Shown here: piece after piece, positions 8,001 through 12,390 of the stretch
How positions within the stretch are numbered: the first letter of the stretch is position 1
Layout of the letters: each line of letters starts with the position of its first letter
From: Gammaproteobacteria bacterium
GTDB lineage: Bacteria; Pseudomonadota; Gammaproteobacteria; Pseudomonadales; Pseudomonadaceae
Direction: 5' to 3'
Assembly: GCA_012513235.1 (NCBI GenBank)
Contig: JAAZCO010000150.1
Coordinates: forward strand, 1 to 12,390
Length of the DNA: 12,390 bases
The notes under the pieces: generated by a model
Seen by the model: the letters and a program-made list of their open reading frames with translations, nothing else
Databases searched by the model: none
Told to the model about the DNA's origin: nothing
Program-made: the position numbers and the translations under genes

Positions 8001-8030
8001 TAGGGAGTGGGTCAAGTTAGGGTAGGACAT
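5016..8030 (-). CDS. Type Va autotransporter with beta-helix passenger
   Basis: A 1004-residue outer-membrane protein. Residues 1-24 are a signal peptide with a hydrophobic core (LLALAIAGASI) and an ASA cleavage site. The passenger (about 25-640) is Gly/Asn/Thr-rich. Its first half repeats a unit of the form D-S-x-[VI]-x-G-x-[LV]-I-N-x-G-x-I (near 108, 136, 184, 220, 270, 300). Its second half repeats LAGGEIDG-like turns (354, 410, 474) and GNSKITADTV-like strands (372, 433, 492); both are typical of beta-helices. A linker with Ala-rich helices (about 650-730) precedes the 12-strand autotransporter beta-domain (about 735-1004), which begins GVWVQGLYSDARQG and ends KVRYDF with the terminal Phe needed for BAM recognition. 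The length and order are complete and no frameshift is seen. It has no Cys, no RGD and no visible protease triad, so an adhesin or structural role is more likely than a protease. The ATG at 8030 has GGAGA 7 nt upstream. The hydrolase lipoprotein overlaps its end. Confidence 0.93.
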   Translation of the reverse strand: MSYPNLTHSLLALAIAGASIHASAATIDVSNGPILYETETITGPLTVTGSYGGDAAKGTGDVFEIEDSTLNGSLILDAAITTKGGLYTNDSSQDLEYRNGEAVSIDDSHVKGSVTNKGNLEITSGFQSEVFELDDSIVDGDLINEGRITASGSALAEGELGKNDSGFPINVFNEQRSGLVLGGTSIGGNLINSGEIKSSITGTQMPEGTTDLYGISIDGSTIKGNVINSGNITVAGNSAGNSSTGIMIKQDVYNDWDPVKKEYVLTFERTAIEGQIKNTGTIQVTGNTDAVGVRFDDGFTVKGGLHNTGTIHGDNVGIKMEGTDTTLNITQAGGKVSGGDYAINQGSNTANLTLAGGEIDGNLNVNNIDVVGSGKITANTVDTKQLTVKNNGKLDLTGNTIIDLNTNLTLAGGEVSGKKINVNGTENKIEVTGNSKITADTVKIESFQLSIKNGSQLSLAGNAGTIYLDTDINLGDGEIHGDFKTNDIDVTGNSKLSANNVQAKYLEVHSGGQLNLGGVSGAITLSIADPADPSNGFVVKKGGVLGLKLSGDYGDAGQPLVTVNGDLSFDSGSTVSLSAVKGFTLEGQDYFLIGAESITGDKEGLVKGSALLKVNSYEIADDKNLFANVSIVSGGDFSNTVAATGGTGNAQAAAAQVPGLLASLSNSKNASFQAFANDLAQLESGEAARAAEQMTPDVDGGAVAVANQGLALISGVTSSRTAAIRGQSSGAALSETGVWVQGLYSDARQGTRNDIAGYNAYTSGMAIGADAKVTDNLTVGAAYGYMDSTVNSKRGNTTEVDGHSLTVYAGYELGNYFVDSSLIYSKNENESKRHILNTTAKGSYDSDTLGLSVLGGYDFQMDNMTVSPLVGMNYSNTKLDGYTEKGSAAALRNGSQRYEVAELGTGARLSASYPLGQGRLEPQVQVMVFHDFAADSAKSTSTFVNAVGGNSFVAYGAKPERTSYQTNVGADYKIGAFTVGGSYGYTGKKGFNSDTFAAKVRYDF

Positions 8031-8473
8031 AGATTATCTCCATATAAAAATATATGTTAGGTGTATTCAAGATTTTAAGTTGGCTGAGTAGCCTGGTGAG
8101 CTTTGGCTTAAAAGGCAAATTTTATTTGTATGTGAAGCATACTCGTAGATGCAGGCGCATCATAACTTCACCATTGAGTGATGGCAATACGACTTAACCC
8201 CTCTCAGTTTCCTCCAGGAAACGCAACTATGCGTGACGTCTTAATGGTGAGGCGCTCTCGCTGGAATGTATCGCTAGCAAATATCTAGCGAATAACTCAT
8301 ATACTTGATGTCGTGTCTTGGATATTACTGATGCCGGCAAATTGAGCATATGGCTGTTAACTTGGAAGTTACTTTTGTTAATAAATTCCGCTCTGGCATT
8401 AGAGGTATGGGCAGGGATCCATAAAAGATACTTTTTCAGCGGTGTAGAGCCTTTAGTCCCTTCTAGAGCGTGG
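8031..8473. other. Gene-free stretch upstream of the autotransporter with nested inverted repeats
   Basis: No convincing gene lies here. TCACCATT (8168-8175) faces AATGGTGA (8243-8250), and near the centre between them is the palindrome GTTTCCT-CC-AGGAAAC (8207-8222). Because the autotransporter is read leftward from 8030, this structure sits 140-220 bp upstream of its start and could be an operator, a leader-RNA fold or a leftover element end. A GGAGA ribosome binding site for the autotransporter is at 8038-8042. I could not choose a sigma-70 promoter with confidence. Confidence 0.35.
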
Positions 8474-8514
8474 CTGGCTGTGGCCTGCACCGTTATGGGG
8501 CTAGTCGTAAATAG
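8474..8514 (+). repeat. 41-bp direct repeat, copy 2 (detached tail of the Gp2-like gene)
   Basis: This copy is identical to 4044-4084 and encodes the last 13 codons of the Gp2-like protein, with its TAG stop, but with no gene attached: an in-frame stop lies a few codons upstream and the preceding sequence shows no likeness to the rest of that gene. If the 4.4-kb block between the copies is an insertion, the original downstream flank of the Gp2-like gene resumes at 8515. The sequence from 8515 to 8690 contains nothing I recognise. Confidence 0.9.
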
Positions 8515-8715
8515 TGAGTGTGATCAGGCAGGGTCTACTTTGATGGTGGCTCTGCGCATCATAATGGGGCGTGTAAGCGCTCTAATGCTGCAAGGGCGTG
8601 TTACTTTGCCGTAGGGTAGATTGCTTGTGCGCGTGCAGTGTGCGGCTTTTTAGAGCGGCTGGTAGGGTCTAAACGCTAGGTGGCTTGATATTTACAGTTG
8701 GGAGGATGTGCTTTG

Positions 8716-8746
8716 TATAGAGTGCAGTTAATCTATGCACTTTATA
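8716..8746. promoter_or_regulatory. Inverted repeat before the SH3b gene (operator or leader hairpin)
   Basis: TATAGAGTGCA (8716-8726) faces TGCACTTTATA (8736-8746) across 9 bases. This is an 11-bp dyad with one G-T pair, so as RNA all 11 positions can pair. A good -10-like TATACT (8743-8748) overlaps its right arm, but no matching -35 lies at normal distance. A TTTACA at 8691-8696 with TGTATA at 8714-8719, spaced 17, is a weaker alternative. A repressor or activator site is the simplest reading; it lies about 20-50 bp before the start codon. Confidence 0.45.
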
Positions 8747-8766
8747 CTGCCCAGATAAGGAATAAA

Positions 8767-9438
8767 ATGAAAAAACAATGGACTGCAATGGCGTGTGTTT
8801 TAGCGATGTCGTTATATATCGCTCCTGCTACTGCCGATGAATACAGTGAATCTTATAAATGTGCGATTGAGGCATTTACTGAAGGGGCAGCGGGGCCATC
8901 ATCATACTGCATTGGTAATTCGCATGACCCATCACCAATAGAAGAAAAAGCTTTTGCCGATGCTGAGCGTGACTTTAAGTCAGGAGCGATTGCTAAGGCG
9001 GGTCAGTGTCCGTTTGAGTTCGGTATCTGGATTGCAACAGGTAGTCGTGCGGATAGCTTTGAGGAAGGTGCGCAGTTAATCGCTACGCTAAGCGAGGCGG
9101 CCAACGTAGTGGAGTCAGGTCGAGACGTATTTTTATACGATTTAAACGGTAATAAGTTGTCCGCAGCTGTTACCAATGCATGTCTAGCTAAATACCAAAA
9201 ACCAACAGAAACCTATTCGGCATTCCCTACTGGGTTTACACATCTGGCTGTGATTGATGATCCTGATGGCTATACCAACATGCGTAGTCAGAAAAATGCA
9301 CAAAGTCAGATCGTCGCCCGTGTCACACGAGGTGAACAGTTTTACACCTACAAGCAAGAAGGCAACTGGTGGCAGGTAAGAACTGCCGAAGGCAAGGTGG
9401 GATATATACATATCTCACGTATCCGACTGCTCAATTGA
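8767..9438 (+). CDS. Secreted protein with C-terminal SH3b domain
   Basis: A 223-residue protein from the ATG at 8767, which has AAGGA at 8757-8761 with 5-nt spacing. A GTG at 8698 would add 23 residues ahead of an obvious signal peptide and is rejected. Residues 1-23 are MKKQWTAMACVLAMSLYIAP followed by ATA, a classical Sec signal with cleavage near ATADEYS. The middle (about 24-160) is a globular region with three Cys that I do not recognise. The last 60 residues (DDPDGYTNMRSQKNAQSQIV, then NWWQVRTAEGKVGYIHISRI) are a bacterial SH3 domain, which in periplasmic proteins usually binds peptidoglycan or peptides. It is a single-gene transcript on the plus strand, 316 bp before the Gabija-like pair, so the two are probably not one operon. 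The role is unknown. Confidence 0.8.
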   Translation: MKKQWTAMACVLAMSLYIAPATADEYSESYKCAIEAFTEGAAGPSSYCIGNSHDPSPIEEKAFADAERDFKSGAIAKAGQCPFEFGIWIATGSRADSFEEGAQLIATLSEAANVVESGRDVFLYDLNGNKLSAAVTNACLAKYQKPTETYSAFPTGFTHLAVIDDPDGYTNMRSQKNAQSQIVARVTRGEQFYTYKQEGNWWQVRTAEGKVGYIHISRIRLLN

Positions 9439-9459
9439 AGTGATTGATTTTACTGCTAA

Positions 9460-9488
9460 GTGATAATACGAGCTTTTCGTAATATCAC
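9460..9488. terminator. Hairpin after the SH3b gene
   Basis: GTGATAATACGA (9460-9471) faces TCGTAATATCAC (9477-9488) across a 5-base loop; 11 of 12 pairs match. It lies 22 nt after the SH3b stop and is well placed to be a terminator or an mRNA 3'-end protector, but it has no T run on either strand. A second stem, GGCAAGG/CCTTGCC (9554-9573) followed by TTT, is a further weak terminator candidate. Confidence 0.5.
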
Positions 9489-9652
9489 ACCAGTAACTGC
9501 TGGATCAGGGCTGTTCATAAATCAGAATAGCAAAAACATCAAAGAGTTCATCTGGCAAGGTGAAAGCCTTGCCTTTGAGCTCAAGAGATTAGCTATATGC
9601 TCAATCTAACTTAGCGTTCGCTGATTTTCTGGCTTGCAGTTGAGTGTGTGGC

Positions 9653-9670
9653 TGCATGATCTGTCATGCA
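9653..9670. promoter_or_regulatory. Dyad upstream of the gajA-like gene
   Basis: TGCATGA (9653-9659) and TCATGCA (9664-9670) form a perfect 7-bp inverted repeat with a TCTG spacer, flanked by an outer TGAGT/ACTCA pair. It lies about 85-100 bp before the gajA-like ATG and just before a small leader ORF. It may be an operator for the defence operon. No clear promoter hexamers were found, so its role is inference. Confidence 0.3.
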
Positions 9671-9683
9671 TGGAACTCAGTCA

Positions 9684-9758
9684 ATGAGATTGCAATTCAC
9701 CCACTGTCGGCTCGAAAGCCCCCTATGTGATCCGTCAATAATAGAGAGTGCCATATGA
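9684..9758 (+). CDS. Possible 24-residue leader ORF overlapping the gajA start
   Basis: ATG at 9684 opens MRLQFTHCRLESPLCDPSII and then ESAI before TGA at 9756-9758. The stop overlaps the gajA-like ATG (9755-9757) as ATGA, the same 4-base coupling geometry as between the two genes downstream in this operon. A weak GGAAC lies about 8 nt before the ATG. The peptide has no recognisable motif. Chance cannot be excluded for an ORF this short; the overlap is the only reason to list it. Confidence 0.25.
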   Translation: MRLQFTHCRLESPLCDPSIIESAI

Positions 9759-11659
9759 AACTTCACAAGATCCGGTTATCGAATTTTCAGTCATTTGGTG
9801 CAGAATCAACTGAGCTTGAACTTGATGAAATAACCTACCTAATAGGTCCTAACGGTTCAGGCAAAACAGCAGTGCTCCAGGCAATCTGTCGTTTGTTTGC
9901 TTTTGATCCGTCCTTGCGACGTATTCTGCGTTCTGATTTTCATGTCCCATTCAACGAAGAGCAATCTCTTGAAGAGCGACAACTTTGGATAGAAGCTGAT
10001 TTTGCCTTCCCAGAGCTTGCGGATGATCAAGACAGCAGTGCGGTCGCTCCTCACTTTGGTCACATGCGTCTTGACGAAGCAGATGGCATGCCACGCGTGC
10101 GTTTTCGCCTTAGTGCCACTATGGGGCTAGATGGCGATATTGAAGAAAGCTTGGTCTATGTGTTGGATGTAAATCTTGATGGGTCGCCCATGACCACCGC
10201 ACAGGTGCCTCGATCTGAGCGCAATCATATCCATGTTCACTACTTACCCGCCCGTCGTGATCCTGCTGATCATATAGCTTACAGCGCTAACGCGTTGCTT
10301 GGGCGTATGCTACGTGCTGTGAACTGGGATGCAGAGCGCGATGAAATCAAAGGGCTCACCGATCAAATCAGCGAAAGTCTTGCACTAAATCCATCAGTTA
10401 ATGCACTCAATGCAAGCCTGAAAGTCACATGGGATACTTTGCATAAAGGCCATTTTTTTTCCGATCCAAAGATCACTTTTGTGACCTCAGAGGTCGAAGC
10501 TTTACTACGACACATGTCGGTTTCTTTTTCGCCAGGACACGATGATGAGTTAGTTGACTTCTCGCGCCTGAGCGATGGGCAAAAGTCGATACTTTATTTG
10601 TCCCTCGTACTGTCGTCCCAAACAATCAGTCGCTCCGTACTTGAGGTAGAAGGACAGTTGTTTGATGTTAATAAGCTACGACCACCAGTCTTTACTCTTG
10701 TTGCAGTTGAGGAGCCTGAGAATAGCCTCTCGCCCCATTACCTAGGACGAATTGTCAATGCATTAAGCGTGATGGTTGGTAAGGGGGACGCGCAAGCGCT
10801 GATTGCCACACATGCACCATCTATGCTTCGACGTGTTGCTCCTGAATGCATACGCTATTTACGCCTCACCGAAGGTAGAGCTTCACGAGTTACCAATATT
10901 CAGTTACCACCCACAACGGATGAAGCACACAAGTTTGTGCGTCAAGCAGTGCAGTCCTTTCCTGAAATCTATTTTTCACGCCTAGTAGTACTGGGAGAAG
11001 GTGATAGCGAAGAAATCGTCTTGCCGCGGCTACTAGAAGCCAAAGGCGCTGCAGTTGATGAATCAGCGGTTACGATAGCGCCGCTAGGAGGTCGGCACGT
11101 CAATCACTTTTGGCGCTTGCTTTCAGCTCTGCAGATTCCTTACCTGACACTACTTGACCTTGATGTTGCTAGGTACAGTGCAGGTTGGGGCAGGTTTAAG
11201 TACGTAAACGATCAGTTGACCCAGCATAGGCCGGACAAGAAGCTTCCAGATGATCATGTGATCCCTAAGTGGAACTCGTCAGATCACAAGGTACGTGACT
11301 ACCCAATATATTTTCAGGCTTTTGAATCTAGGGATGTTTATTTCTCATACCCGATGGATCTGGACTTTGCGTTGCTTATTGCCTATCCGGATGCTTATTG
11401 CGTTGAAGCAGAGTCTCCTGATGAGCAAGTTATAAATGCTGTTTTAGGTAAAAGTCACCATGACCCAACCCAGTACAGCGAAGATGAACTACAACTTTTT
11501 AGTACGTACCACCGCCGCTTTAAGCTTGGCAGCAAACCGGCTGCGCATATTGATGCTTTCGCCAAGCTCAGTGATGCTGAACTGTTAGCACATATGCCTG
11601 CATCACTTGTAAATTTAGTTGATGCGGTAATCCTCAAGCTCTCGGAGATACCAGAGTGA
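9755..11659 (+). CDS. gajA: OLD-family AAA ATPase/TOPRIM nuclease, Gabija GajA-like
   Basis: A 634-residue protein. The N-terminal SMC/RecF-like ATPase has MKLHKIRLSNFQSFG, Walker A GPNGSGKT (31-38), an ABC-type signature LSDGQKS (272-278), Walker B FTLVAVEEPENSL (313-325, Glu319/Glu320) and the H-loop ATHAPSM (His353). The C-terminal TOPRIM domain has LVVLGEGDSEE (410-420, acidic Glu415) and TLLDLDVARY (465-474, Asp468 and Asp470), the metal-binding DxD. This is the OLD nuclease layout. Together with the UvrD-type helicase immediately downstream it matches Gabija, where GajA nicks DNA when ATP falls during phage infection and GajB aids activation. The length is a little above B. cereus GajA. 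All catalytic motifs look intact. The ATG at 9755 has only a weak GAGAG upstream. The stop TGA overlaps the next GTG start by 4 bases. Function is by family; activity without a full GajB is uncertain. Confidence 0.85.
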   Translation: MKLHKIRLSNFQSFGAESTELELDEITYLIGPNGSGKTAVLQAICRLFAFDPSLRRILRSDFHVPFNEEQSLEERQLWIEADFAFPELADDQDSSAVAPHFGHMRLDEADGMPRVRFRLSATMGLDGDIEESLVYVLDVNLDGSPMTTAQVPRSERNHIHVHYLPARRDPADHIAYSANALLGRMLRAVNWDAERDEIKGLTDQISESLALNPSVNALNASLKVTWDTLHKGHFFSDPKITFVTSEVEALLRHMSVSFSPGHDDELVDFSRLSDGQKSILYLSLVLSSQTISRSVLEVEGQLFDVNKLRPPVFTLVAVEEPENSLSPHYLGRIVNALSVMVGKGDAQALIATHAPSMLRRVAPECIRYLRLTEGRASRVTNIQLPPTTDEAHKFVRQAVQSFPEIYFSRLVVLGEGDSEEIVLPRLLEAKGAAVDESAVTIAPLGGRHVNHFWRLLSALQIPYLTLLDLDVARYSAGWGRFKYVNDQLTQHRPDKKLPDDHVIPKWNSSDHKVRDYPIYFQAFESRDVYFSYPMDLDFALLIAYPDAYCVEAESPDEQVINAVLGKSHHDPTQYSEDELQLFSTYHRRFKLGSKPAAHIDAFAKLSDAELLAHMPASLVNLVDAVILKLSEIPE

Positions 11660-12260
11660 TTCCCGCTGATACATGGCTGCCTGCAGGTGGACTGACACTA
11701 GAACCTAACGCCTTACGTGCAGCTAAGGAACAAGAGTATTGCCTCGCACTCACCGCAGGACCTGGGTCCGGTAAGACCGAAATGCTCGCGCAGCGTGCAG
11801 ACTTTCTTCTGCGCACAGGCACATGCCGCTACCCCAAGCGAATTCTGGCCATTTCCTTCAAGGTTGATGCCAGCAGTAATCTCAAAGAGAGAATAAAATA
11901 TCGCAGTGGTGCTGAGCTGACCTTGCGATTTGACAGTTACACTTTTCATGCCTTTGCTAAGCGCATCATCGACCGTTTCCGGCCGGTGCTAGTTGGCAAA
12001 TATGCGTTAGATGCTGGTTATGAAATCACTGTTCGGAAACCCGGGTTTTCGCGCAGTCTGATCGAGTTTTCCGACCTTGTTCCGCTTGCTATCCAGATCC
12101 TGCAGAAATCTGAAGTAGCACGTAACGCCATCCGTCAAACTTATACTGATGTCTTTTTAGATGAGTTTCAGGATTGCACCAATCTGCAGTATGAACTTGT
12201 AAAGCTTGCCTTTCAAAATACGAGTATTCGCCTTACAGCTGTGGGCGATATGATAAGGCC
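11656..12260 (+). pseudogene. gajB: UvrD/Rep-type helicase, Gabija GajB-like, truncated by an IS
   Basis: Only the first part of a superfamily 1 helicase remains. GTG at 11656 overlaps the gajA-like stop as GTGA, with GGAGA at 11644-11648 at 7-nt spacing. Seen motifs: Walker A AGPGSGKT (34-41), motif Ia ISFKVDASSNLKERI (66-80), the TFHAFA motif (96-101), Walker B VFLDEFQDC (166-174) and motif III LTAVGD (193-198). GajB proteins run to roughly 500 residues; this frame ends after 203, the last codons (PD and stop) coming from the IS tip at 12261. Motifs IV-VI, needed for ATP hydrolysis and unwinding, are missing, so the fragment is very probably non-functional. The rest may lie beyond the IS, outside the window. 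Confidence 0.85.
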
Positions 12261-12390
12261 TGACTAACCCCGACACTTTTTATGGTAAAAAGATGAACAA
12301 CCATAAGGGGTTAAACATGAGCAAAGGCTACCGTTATTCAGATGAGTTTAAGCAAGAAGCTGTCAACCAAGTGACCATCCATGGTTATGC
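12261..12390 (+). mobile_element. 5' end of an IS3-family insertion sequence inside gajB
   Basis: The open frame of the helicase is broken just where a sequence beginning TGACTAACCCCGACA starts (12261), followed by a short leader and a transposase start. IS3-family tips begin with TG, so 12261 is the probable left tip. A CTTTTTA/TAAAAAG dyad (12275-12291) lies in the leader. The element continues past the window end. Its tip resembles the reverse complement of the tip at 138, so both edges may carry related or identical elements in the same orientation. Confidence 0.7.
12317..12390 (+). CDS. IS3-family transposase OrfA, N-terminal fragment (partial)
   Basis: ATG at 12317, with AAGGGG at 12305-12310 at 6-nt spacing, opens MSKGYRYSDEFKQEAVNQVT and then IHGY. 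The pattern of a basic start followed by YSDEFKxEAV is the usual beginning of IS3/IS911-type OrfA, which carries the HTH that binds the IS ends. The reading frame runs off the window. OrfA and OrfB in this family are normally joined by a programmed -1 frameshift; that region is not in view here. Confidence 0.85.
   Translation, partial: MSKGYRYSDEFKQEAVNQVTIHGY

Noticed and set aside
8030..8080. Promoter TTGAAT with TTATAT just before the autotransporter
   Set aside because: The implied transcription start would fall inside the ribosome binding site, leaving no leader.
8168..8250. Integron attC site
   Set aside because: The inverted arms do not carry the GTTRRRY/RYYYAAC core sequences and no integron integrase is present.
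8227..8614. Opposed frames on both strands (minus 8227-8490, plus 8318-8614)
   Set aside because: They overlap each other and the 41-bp repeat in a frame different from the Gp2-like gene. Neither has a ribosome site or a recognisable domain.
9857..10063. Minus-strand 68-codon frame inside gajA
   Set aside because: It is a shadow of the ATPase domain, which has continuous family motifs on the plus strand.
1..12390. CRISPR array, tRNA or rRNA genes
   Set aside because: No regularly spaced short repeats and no cloverleaf or rRNA-like sequence was noticed on either strand by reading; a covariance-model scan was not possible.

Overview
The window looks like an accessory, insertion-sequence-bounded stretch of a Gram-negative genome. 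Evidence for Gram-negative: a type V autotransporter with a C-terminal beta-barrel, a lipoprotein-type signal and Sec signals. A gammaproteobacterium of moderate to low G+C, perhaps Pseudomonadales, fits the gene families, but the genus cannot be read from the sequence. Every recognisable gene belongs to mobile, defence or surface-protein families; no housekeeping gene is seen.

Layout. (1) 1-138: the 3' end of an IS3-family element. It abuts a HigA-type antitoxin gene (127-423) whose natural N-terminus and partner toxin are not in view. A hairpin terminator follows at 438-461. (2) 654-4084: a satellite/phage-like module. It holds an unrecognised 515-residue protein with a ribbon-helix-helix-like segment (654-2201, minus), three ATAGTC-type short repeats upstream of it, a probably decayed frameshifted gene (2363-2855, minus), a 58-residue AlpA-type regulator (2914-3090, plus) and an inovirus Gp2 / YagK-YfjJ-type protein with an HUH-like motif (3428-4084, plus), preceded by inverted repeats that could be its origin. 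(3) 4159-8030 (minus): a two-gene operon, a 1004-residue autotransporter translationally coupled (TAATG) to an alpha/beta-hydrolase-like lipoprotein. This block lies between two perfect 41-bp direct repeats (4044-4084 and 8474-8514). The repeat is the 3' end of the Gp2-like gene including its stop codon, so the block looks inserted at the end of that gene. (4) 8767-9438: a secreted SH3b-domain protein, preceded by a strong inverted repeat. (5) 9755-12260: a Gabija-like pair, an OLD-family AAA ATPase plus TOPRIM nuclease (GajA-like) overlapping by 4 nt a UvrD-type helicase (GajB-like). The helicase is cut off after motif III by a second IS3-family element (12261 onward) whose OrfA begins at 12317.

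Interpretation. The two IS3 ends lie in the same orientation at the two edges of the window and their terminal sequences resemble each other, so the region may be a composite-transposon-like island or simply a place of repeated insertion. The anti-phage pair is probably inactive as it stands because the helicase is truncated, although GajA itself is full length. The best leads are the 41-bp repeat flanking an autotransporter cassette that has no visible recombinase, the unrecognised RHH-like protein with repeats at its promoter, and a small leader ORF that overlaps the gajA start.
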